From positions 1-22,256 of the forward strand of contig NMRA01000210.1 of NCBI GenBank assembly GCA_002633005.1: a stretch of DNA of 22,256 nucleotides, in the 5' to 3' direction. Position numbers and translations under genes: made by a program. Shown here piece by piece: positions 13,461 through 22,256 of the stretch. The notes beneath the pieces were generated by a model. That model was not told the origin of the DNA. It worked only from the letters and a program-made list of their open reading frames with translations, and ran no database searches. Every line of letters starts with the position of its first letter. Within the stretch, counting starts at the first letter, position 1. The DNA is from Phoronis australis. Lineage: Eukaryota > Phoronida > Phoronidae.

Positions 13461-15685
13461 ATCGCTTAACAAAACCACCTTCTACACTTCTTGCTAAGCG
13501 TTCTGTTTCAACATTGTTCATCACTCAACTCAACAGGTTCAGTGTTTCACTTCCGCGTTCGCTCTTCAATAAAGAAGGAAAAATAAAGTTGCTTTCGCTG
13601 ACAGGTGGCGCTTAAGTGTTGAAGTAACAGAAGTTGCGTCAAAATTCCAGTTTTGGGTAAATTAAGGTGCTCTGAGAAGTCAGGAGGATTATCATTGTAT
13701 TCTTTAAGCGGTAACATGCAAACATATTGAAGCTACACAAATATTTCTTGGGTTTTACTGTATGCACTAAGCACGTACCTGGTAATAGGCGTGTGCAAAC
13801 TTAATGAAGTTTTGTCACTGTTGAACGCGCGAAAACTAAACAACTTGAAAACTTCCGTGGACATAGACACGTAACCCTTCTGTAAAATAGGTATTCACAC
13901 ACACGCTCCACATGGTTGTTAAACCGTGGAACACTGTCAAAATATTTCAAATTAAAACCGTGCGTGTGGTAGTTGCAAGGTCTGAATTAAGCAACGTACA
14001 CAGTATCAGTCCCTAATCAAAACAACCAGCACAGGGGAGTAGAAGTGGTGACGGGGATAACGCCACTCGACTGGAATGCATGGAAGTATTCAGCCTCCAA
14101 GAAATGGTGGGGGATTTGGTGATGCTTCTGTTTTTTTTTTCAACTGTTTTACTTGATATGTGGTGAAATAATGTTCCAAACATTTTTACAACCCACCAGT
14201 AACTTTTGTACATTCTAGTAATTCCCCCGTCACAACTATACCTGAATCAGTCCCATCATTTCCAGGTTATATTCTTGCATAATCTTAAGCTCATACCTGT
14301 CAGAAAGATGTAAGAACGAGAGTATGAAGATTAACAGTGCCTTTCCAAGGCTCTTTATTGAGACATCTGTTATAAAGGATGTATGCCTTGCAATTTTCGC
14401 AAATGCAACTTCTATAATTATGCAGATGGCAACATAATTATATAATATACATACCACAGTATGGATAATGCTAGGAGTGTTTTAAATAGCCCGACCATTA
14501 AGGCAAATCACATGTCTGCAAACATGGATAAATTTTTACGGAATGTTATTAGGCCGGGTTGTATAGCTTGTAATAATCTCTCATTGAGGCCAAGAATTTT
14601 GTTTATATTGGTGATGACATCATTAATTATTCTTCTCTGGTAGTTATTAATTTATTATGAGCGTCAGACTGTATCAAAGACTTGTATTGTCTTGGTTCTG
14701 AATATTTTTTGTGAAGTCACTTGCACTTTATGATAGTAAAACATTTTATGTTTGTGTTGTTGTGCACTATACTTCCAGTGAGTCCACACTAATGCCTTAG
14801 AGGATAAACATAGATTTGCATTTACATCAAAATTCTTTGTGTTACCTGTTTTGTTTGTAATACTCAAAAAAGATGTGCGAAATTTTCTTTGATCACTACC
14901 AAATTCACCTCGTAACATTTTTGTTTTGATTATTTTTTACTTCTTAACTTCATGGTTTATCCAGGTCTCTTTCTGAACTTATTCAGAGAGAAACTGTAGT
15001 AAGATCAAAATTCTTTCAGCGATTTAGATATCAACCAGCTTTTAAAACTGGTGCAAGCGTAACTTCCCAAGAATAACACTTGATGCCTATGAGACAAGTT
15101 CTTACGCGTTCAAAATTTTTCCAATATGTGATGCATTAGGAAAGACTTGAAAATTAATGGATGAGAAGGAGTACACTGACTGTAGCTATGTGACTCTCAT
15201 TGGGCTTGTTCCAAATCATGTCAATTTTGGATTACTTTCGCAGATAATTTACAAAATGCTGGAAAAACTTTGAAGAAATTAATAAACTTTCAAATTGGTA
15301 GTCAACAAACCTAAGAGGATATGAGAAAAATATGAAGTTAAATTATAAAATGCATATACCTGGTATTCCATCAGTGAGAATTCTGTTACAAACACTGTTT
15401 TGGCTGAAAATGTGATACAACTGTAAAGGCATATTTTATTGGTATGTGTCGTGTGTAATTGGTTGTATTATACAAAGATGATTTACGCTTTGTGTAATTA
15501 TTAAACTTGCTTTAGTTGGTACTTGGTACACATTGAAAATGCATGCCTTTTACTATATTCTTCGTGTGCTGTTATTTAAATCAAACAGTTCAAGTTCTGA
15601 GGAGGTCCACCTCTGCATCTGACTGGGATTGTAAAGTAATTTGTGAAGTTAATTATGTATTTTAATTAAAAATTCACTATCCATT
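13461..15685. other. Spacer upstream of TMTC4
   Basis: This stretch holds two ACTTCCG (Ets-type) sites at 13549-13555 and 13851-13857 in a less AT-rich stretch, a possible promoter area for TMTC4 or for the divergent ZDHHC gene. The remainder (about 13900-15650) is AT-rich with no recognised gene or repeat; any non-coding first exon of TMTC4 would lie here. Confidence 0.35.
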
Positions 15686-18600
15686 ATGTTGCAGAGCAAT
15701 ACTGAAGATGAAATGAAGAAAGCTAATGGTGCCCATAGGAAGACCACTGGCTGTGTACCAGGGGAAATTCTGTCATGGGACGAAGTCCTACCTGTTCCTA
15801 AGTTATCCCTCAAGTTGTCATTTGTCGTCGTCGTTGCTTGTGCTGTTTTGTGCTTCATCGCCAGTCACGATGGAGACTTTGTTTTTGATGATGCCGAGGC
15901 CGTTGTAAACAATAAAGATGTTCTACCAGAGTCACCAATCTCAGATCTGTTCAAGCACGATTTCTGGGGAAACAAGCTGGCTTCCAACACCAGTCACAAG
16001 TCATTTAGACCACTGACTGTACTAACATTTAGGTAAGATGAAATGTTATGTTATCCATCTCTAGACATTGGAAGGTCTTTCAGAGCCCTCGAACACTCAA
16101 TTTCGGGCCCATTACCCCTGAAAAATATTGAAAAATTACGCGACATTCCCATCACGAGGCCTATAATTTCCCCTCAGTGATTGAAAAATTCCCCTCGAGG
16201 TTCGAATCACTTGTAACGCACACAGGTGACAATTTGAATGAGTACTAGATGTTAGTTTTGACTACTTGAAGCAGAGCTATGAGAGCTTGCAACACGGGTG
16301 GAGGTGCTATTGATGGTGATTGGGGGTAGACTGATTTTTCCCTCACACCAAAAATTCCCCTCTCACCTCGCACCGGCCTCATGATCGAGGGCACTGTCTT
16401 TAGTCTTTGTCTCAAAGCTGTGCTGACTTACTTGCATGTATAATAACATTCCAGTTGATAAGCATGACAGATTTCAGAATAAACTAGACAGGCTTTGACT
16501 GAATTCTATCAGACTCTTCCTGATGTAGACAGACTTCTTGTCAAAATTATGTGGCAATTTAGTCAAGCATTTTGCTGAGTTCTATGTTATGTTATTGGTG
16601 CTAATTTTTATTATTTTTGGTAGAAGTGCATGGAGATTTTGTTAAGAAGATGCTGGTCCAGGAATTGAAATGTGTTCTAGTCAAACAGAGTTTATTCCCG
16701 GTTTTGTGGGTCAAAAAGTTTTCAAATTTCCACACTTTTCAGTATGAATACTACAAAATAAATGTATTGTCAATAACAAATTCATAGTCACGTTTTTTTA
16801 GTCAAAATTTGCTTTGAATGTGGACACAGCACAGTTTATTTTGAAAACTGGAACAGTTTTCTGTGTGGCAAGTTTATCATATTTTGAGTTACAGGAATTC
16901 AAACCATGCAGATGTGGTTTGTACTTTGACTTATACTTTAGTGCTTATGAGGCCATATTGAAGCCTGCTGTCACTACTGTGGTGGTCTAGCATCACAGTA
17001 GAAGTTGGCAATTGGAAAAGGAAATCCTACAACCAAGCCACACTAACCTTATCTCTTGTGTAACATGCTTTCCTTATTACAGGTTGAACTACTTGTTGGC
17101 TGGTGGCTTGCATCCTCGGTTGTTTCATGTCACCAACATCCTGCTTCACGGCCTATCCTCTGCTCTGGTTCTGATTGTATGCTCAATCATTCTGTCCAAC
17201 AGTGTCTGCCACACAGCACCAAGAGCAACGTTAGTTTGTAGTCTGCTGTTCTCAACGCACCCTATCCATACTGAGAGTGTAAGTTTGAATATTGAGACTG
17301 TTTTGTTTGAAGTTTCTGAATCATACATTTTTGTTTTCACATGCATTTTGATTACAAGCCTTCACACGAAAATTCTGCATTGAAGCTCAATGTTTTGGAT
17401 TCACAATATAAATTCTGTATTTTATGGTGTATAATAGTGTTAGACCATCATTGTTTAAACATTAGCAATATAAATCTGGCTTGTGACAGTTGTCAAATGT
17501 CCGTAATTTGTCGGTCAATTGCATTCACTCATTGCACATTGATCCATGCATGACTGTGTTAAATAACTTTAATTCGTTTAACCTGTTTTCCATTAAGTAT
17601 TCATTGCGCGAGTCTACAATTCATGAAAAACTATGTTGCGTTTAAAGTTCTGTTGTATTACTGATTTACTAGCAAGTGTTTTGTTCTCACTAGGTGGCAG
17701 GTGTTGTGGGGAGAGCTGATCTCCTGTGTGCTGTGTGTTTCTTGCTGTCATTTCTCTGTTACATAAAGGCTTTAAATACAGGTGTGTACATTGTACATGT
17801 TAAGTGGTTTTCAAAATAAAGTGGACCCTGTCTCAATTCAAGGAAGTTTTGATGCAAGGACAACATCCATTTCTTTTCGACTAAAACCTTAGTTTGTAAA
17901 TAACTTCATCAGGATGCTATGTACATATCATGGTCAGTTTTTTTCTGGTAGCCATCTATTAATAGAAAAATGACAATTCTAGAAATTTCCGATGGTAGCC
18001 AGTCATCAGCCATCAGAAATTTCTAGAGGCAATTCTCGTTTTTCTATTGGATGGCTCGTTACAAACTGACCACGCTATTGACTATAGATTCAACATGTTT
18101 CTATTTTGCATAAATCTTAATGTAATCAGGACCCGTGCTACCTGATGCTCTTTGTCGAAATAGCAACAACTTCATTTTGCATGTCCATTAACAGCTAAGT
18201 ACTATAACGTCACATTAAAACTCTGACTGAAGCTTGGGAAAAATGCTGGTATTTTACTGCAGCAACAAAACTGAAGAAATGGCCAAATAATTATGGCATA
18301 TGTGAGTTTGACAGAAAGTTCTTTTAAATGTATTGCCATCTAGTTTAACAAACCTATAACTTTTGAAACACCATCTATTGCTGTTTTGATTCAAGTTGAA
18401 CTTTACCTGTTTTTCAGTTTTTTAATAATTAGTTACTTAAAGAAATGTAACAGTTATAGCTGCTGACTACATTATTTGTTTGTAATAGTTGGTCTGGCTT
18501 CTGGTTGGTACTTTAGGAGCAATACATTAATTTTTCTTTCGACACTTGTAACCTTTACAGAAAAATACCCCATGGTTCTCAAAGTAGTTTGAAATTCAAA

Positions 18601-21600
18601 GATAAAGAATTATAATTGTTTCAATTAACGATTTGTAGCACATGTTGGCCATTATATTTTTCAGACACGGACTGTCATGGCCGACCGATCACATTTTCCA
18701 AAGTATATCTGGTATTGTCTTTATCATTGTGTGCTGTGTCCGTCTTCTGTAAAGAACAAGGGATCACTATCATAGTGAGTCACTCAAAAGATGACCATTT
18801 GCAAAAGCATAGTAACTGTTGCTCTTTGCCATGCTTCTATACGTTGGCAGAACCATGTAGTAAGACACTAAATTAAAAACATCATATCTTCCTTCACTGG
18901 CATGAATGACTGGCTGAACTTGATTCATTCCACCGGTTCGGCTGGCTGCTCCGGTTGGCTAAGACATCTGCTTGGTTTGTAATCTGAAAGTCGTCATTGA
19001 GGAACAAACAGGTGCTGAAGTGGCAGAGTGAATCTGAACGAGGGGAGTGATTCAGGTGTAGCCAGTGACCAATGGATCGCATGTTATGCCTCAAGTGCGT
19101 CTGACTCAATTGATTTCTCACTCTGCCATCCCATGAGTGTTGTTTGCCTTGTGTTCTCAACCATGTGATTCGCTTATTTTTTATGTTTGGAGTTTCTCTT
19201 TGTGACCTCCTTGAAAAATGAGGAAGTCTCTTGGCTTATATTGAAATGCTTGTCACCATGAAATTGTTCTGTCATTTATTTTTGTTACTGTGAATTTTAT
19301 TATTATATCTCCATTTATGACCCTTATTGTATTGTAATAGTTACTATTTGTGTTTATTTATAAGGGCTTTCAGAATTTTCAAGAAGTACCTAACTAGCCA
19401 GAAATGCTGAATCATGCTGTACCAATTTAAAATTTTGCAGTCTGTTTTTTAGTTGTTTGATTGTGTTGGCTGTATGGTTTCTATCAAGCTTTTTATCATC
19501 TTTGTTTTGGCAGGGTATATGTTGTGTTTATGACTTTGTTGTCCGGTGTAAAGTGAACCCAGCAAAGCTGATCAGTTCTTGGAGTAATGGATACCCAGTT
19601 GGAAGTAATGGTACCAAGAACTCTCAGGTGTGGCCTAATAATACGATGTATTCAGTTCGTCATTAAACAATTAGTCATGATCGACTGTGTCTTGATAAAT
19701 GAAGCTATTAAATGTTACGAGTACTTATCAGTGTCATTCAGTCACAGAATTTTTTGGTCTGGACCACACTTTCAGCTGTTTTTCTTGTTTCATTAGTTAT
19801 GTGTTGTGGAAAATTATTAAGATTTGAAATTTATTTCCGTGAGTCTTGTAAGATTATTTCGCAATTATCGTTTATTTGACATGTACCGAATTCTGTTGTG
19901 GGTTAGAGTACAGCTTTGATTAATTAAGTGACGTGGACTTTCCACTCAATGTAGGTTCAAAGTTTTCTTTCTGCCTTTAAGATCTGTTTAATATCTTAAC
20001 AGTCAAGTGTTGAAAATATACTCTGTGGTCATATAATTGTGCTTTTACATTATTTGTCTTCTTTAGCCAGCTGATCATCATTCCTGGTTTACTTCGCTGT
20101 TGTTGCGCCACCTGTTGTTGACCATAACAGGCTTGGCCTTGCTGTCAGTCAGATGGTGGGTGATGGGGTCGTCTCCGCCTACTTTTCAAGTGGTTGATAA
20201 CCCCCACTCATTTGTTAACAGCTCTTTTTTACGGGTAATCTCCTGTGCTATGTCTCATTTTCATTGAATGATTTATGTTCTATAAAAATTGTACACAGTT
20301 AATTGAAAATGTTTAAATGAGTTGTTCAAGTTCTGTAGTTTGCTTGTGAACGAAAGATAATTCACAAAATTAATGTTTTTAGTTCCTATATAATTTCTTC
20401 CTTTCTATTATCTATTAGTAATATGTGTCAAGTCTTTGAAATAAAAAAGATTACTAAGGTTGTTAGTTTTTATCAGCTAGTTTTTGAGCAAGGCTTTTAA
20501 AGAATTGTCTCGTAAATATGCCATTTTGTTTGTTCATTAAAAGCAAAGTTCCATAACACTAGTTTCCGATGTTTCCACAGATCATCAACTACCATTACCT
20601 ATACTCCATCAACAGTTGGCTCCTTGTGAACCCCTGGTGGCTGTGTTTTGATTGGTCCATGGGCTGTGTTCCTGTCATTCAGTCTTATCTCGATCCACGT
20701 GTTATGGCTGCTGTGGCTTTTTGGTTTGTCATGGGCAGCGTTATCTACATGGCAATTAAAAGTTTAGATTGTCATCTGGGCAGGTATTTTGATACTTTAT
20801 TGTACTGTTTTTAAATTTTCACACACCCCCACGGACAGTAGGTGGATGCATGTTGCCACCAGCTCTGTGTGGGCATCCGGCCTTCATGATTTTGCCTCTC
20901 CATGACCCAACTCCATGCGTTTACCGCTGATGTGAAATTTGGAAAGTAACATGTTTCTGTTATGGAGAGCTTGGCATGCACGAGTTTTGAGCTGACCTGG
21001 CCACTGTTGTGCGCCTAGCAGTACTTTAAGTTGTCATTGCATCTGCCAATTTTACTAGAATGTTTCCATCACAGCGGTGACGGTGCATGCCCTCTTTTGG
21101 ACAGTTCCAACCTGTGTTTGTGTTTTGTTTTTTAATTGTGATGCCTGTTTTTAGTCTCCAGCTCTCAGTTTGTGGAATTATGGGATTGTTGTGAAATTTG
21201 CAAACTAAAGGACTGGTATATATTTTAGGATTGCTTCACTATAGGATAATGATTGTTTTTCAGACAGTTTTGATTACAGTTGTAACCCCTATTGGTCATT
21301 TCAAGATCTGTGCTGTTTATGATGCTCACGGTCAAGGCATATCAATGTGTAGCAAGTTATCTTAGTTTGCTTTTTGGAAAAAATGTTTAATTTCAGTTGA
21401 AGATAGAAATAAAACCAACTCTATCAATTCTTCACTTATTTAGCGCGTAATATGATCAAGTGACATTTTGATTATTTTATCAAACTTTCTCAGCAGAAAT
21501 AAAGATTAAAAAATTGTAGTCGATCACTAGCATAGGTTGTACGGTGTAGATATCGTAAAACAAAATTTAATAAAATTTAATTTTCCCGTTACTTGTACCG

Positions 21601-21913
21601 AAGGCAATCTGCCTTTGAAAAATGGTGTGACAATGTCAATTTTGTATGAAATAAGGAGAGAATTATGCAATTCCTTTTTGCTGCTTTATCTGCCTGATAT
21701 CTATTACTAACTCCTCAATTCTTAATAATTACTTGCAGAGTTCTCGCCTTGTCTGTAGCTCTGGTCATCATCCCATTTCTTCCTGGTGCTAATCTCTTCT
21801 TCCGTGTTGGATTCGTCATTGCCGAGCGAGTCCTCTACTTGTCCAGTATTGGCTACTGTCTGTTGGTCACTCTAGGTGTGGCTCAGCTGTGTAGGATATC
21901 TTGGTGCAGAAAT
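15686..21913 (+). CDS. TMTC4: Transmembrane and TPR repeat-containing protein 4, N-terminal part (8 exons, partial)
   Basis: TMTC proteins are ER multipass O-mannosyltransferases of the GT-C fold that modify cadherin extracellular domains. Exons are 15686-16032, 17083-17278, 17694-17781, 18665-18774, 19514-19627, 20067-20234, 20581-20783 and 21739-21913, all GT/AG and in frame, giving about 467 aa. Residues 41-59 form the first membrane helix; it is followed by HDGDFVFDDAEAVVNNKD, whose paired Asp (68-69) sits where GT-C enzymes carry catalytic acids, then WGNKLASNTSHKSFRPLTVL. Later landmarks are HPIHTES, VVGRADLLCA, KEQGIT (240-245), WLCFDWSMGC and the run FFRVGFVIAERVLYLSSIGY, all collinear with vertebrate TMTC4, including the DUF1736 region. 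The C-terminal TPR repeats lie beyond the right edge. The start is uncertain: ATG 15686 overlaps a possible acceptor (TTGCAG, ending 15694), so the first exon may lie upstream, or ATG 15713 may be used. Confidence 0.93.
16081..16396. mobile_element. hAT-like MITE in TMTC4 intron 1
   Basis: The ends CAGAGCCCTCGAACA (16081-16095) and TGATCGAGGGCACTG (16382-16396) are inverted repeats matching at 13 of 15 positions. Its CAG-G terminus recalls hAT elements. GTCTTT flanks both sides (16075-16080 and 16396-16401), though hAT normally duplicates 8 bp. There is no coding capacity. Confidence 0.5.
16397..17082 (+). other. TMTC4 intron 1 remainder
   Basis: This is intron sequence after the MITE, up to the TTATTACAG acceptor. 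Nothing further is recognised. Confidence 0.5.
17279..17693 (+). other. TMTC4 intron 2
   Basis: Intron with donor GTAAGT and acceptor CTCACTAG. Short frames reading through the donor are artefacts. Confidence 0.5.
17931..18072. repeat. 142-bp foldback element in TMTC4 intron 3
   Basis: The ends TGGTCAGTTT and AAACTGACCA are perfect inverses. The inner blocks AATAGAAAAA and AGAAATTTC also match their inverse copies on the other arm, so most of the element folds back on itself. No target duplication is evident. Confidence 0.6.
18775..19513 (+). other. TMTC4 intron 4
   Basis: The intron contains an 11-bp inverted repeat (TGGCAGAGTGA at 19021-19031, TCACTCTGCCA at 19118-19128). Before it is a stretch near 18955-18995 with a weak A-box-like TGGCTAAGACATCTGC but no B box. 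It could be a decayed SINE, but this is too weak to call. Confidence 0.35.
19628..20066 (+). other. TMTC4 intron 5
   Basis: Intron with donor GTGTGG and acceptor CTTTAG. Nothing further is recognised. Confidence 0.5.
20235..20580 (+). other. TMTC4 intron 6
   Basis: Intron with donor GTAATC and acceptor TTCCACAG. Nothing further is recognised. Confidence 0.5.
20784..21738 (+). other. TMTC4 intron 7
   Basis: This is 955 bp of intron between GTATTT and CTTGCAG. No repeat or coding block was recognised. Confidence 0.5.
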
Positions 21914-22256
21914 GTAAGTACTTGATTCATATCACATAATTTTCTGAGTCAAATAACATATTGTGGTAAAGTCTCACCAATTTTGTAGAAAAAGCAGTTG
22001 CAAGAATTGCTCTTTCTTCATTTTTTAAGGCTTGGAATTTTCTTCTTTTGTTAGAAGATTTCCTCTTTTTTGGTTTCGAATTCCTCTTATTTGATTTCCA
22101 GTTTCCTCTTTTATCATGTCTTTTTATTATTATTTCGACTGTATTATATGCAAAAACATTTATTTCAGTTAAATTTTACAACACAAAAATTATTTCTCTC
22201 GCACAAGCCTAATCTATTTGTGGATTGACACATCACCTGGAAAATTGTCCTCTTAT
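21914..22256 (+). other. TMTC4 intron 8, right edge of window
   Basis: This intron begins with GTAAGT and runs off the window. It includes a loosely repeated pyrimidine-rich phrase (TTCCTCTT, 22062-22113). The next TMTC4 exon is not present. Confidence 0.5.

Noticed and set aside
13108-13478. Two overlapping minus-strand frames of about 100 codons
   Set aside because: They read through the 56-bp tandem array in two frames and show repeat-derived periodicity, with no domain.
15157-15273. 38-codon plus-strand frame starting MDEKEY upstream of TMTC4
   Set aside because: It is short, unlike any TMTC4 N-terminus I know, and has no donor joining it to the next exon in frame that I could support.
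18955-18995. tRNA-like stretch in TMTC4 intron 4
   Set aside because: There is an A-box-like segment and a TTTGTAA anticodon-loop-like string, but no B box and no paired stems.

Overview
This is an intron-rich, AT-rich animal genomic segment. It shows spliced genes with GT-AG introns, AATAAA polyadenylation signals, tRNA-derived SINEs and several small inverted-repeat transposons. There are no bacterial operons. Exon structure close to vertebrate orthologues, together with short intron lengths, suggests an invertebrate, possibly an anthozoan cnidarian. That placement is inference and the sequence alone does not prove it.

Four protein-coding genes can be assembled exon by exon. From left to right they are: the 5' half of EARS2 (mitochondrial glutamyl-tRNA synthetase, minus strand, five exons between 754 and 5055, continuing off the left edge); a complete DNAJC19/TIM14 (J-domain subunit of the TIM23 import motor, plus strand, six exons, 5420-8836, 115 aa); a complete single-coding-exon DHHC palmitoyltransferase of the ZDHHC22/24 type (minus strand, 10877-11686, 269 aa); and the 5' part of TMTC4 (ER O-mannosyltransferase, plus strand, eight exons, 15686-21913, about 467 aa, continuing off the right edge). 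All exon joins keep frame and the joined proteins run collinear with the known families.

Layout: EARS2 and DNAJC19 are head to head with only 364 bp between start codons, which suggests a shared bidirectional promoter for two mitochondrial proteins. DNAJC19 and ZDHHC converge on an overlapping pair of poly(A) signals near 10.8 kb. A dense repeat cluster (12468-13460) lies between ZDHHC and TMTC4: two near-identical tRNA-SINE copies, a foldback, and a five-copy 56-bp tandem array with a 16-nt hairpin palindrome in every unit.

Introns and spacers hold at least seven further inverted-repeat elements. The best two are a 713-bp element with GGGCTGTTCCAG ends and TAA duplications (1414-2126, PIF/Harbinger MITE-like) and a 713-bp foldback with TATGGATAGCCAA ends and ATTTAG duplications (2659-3371). 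No new enzymatic system was found. The unusual content is structural: hairpin-forming repeats and the paired mitochondrial promoter.
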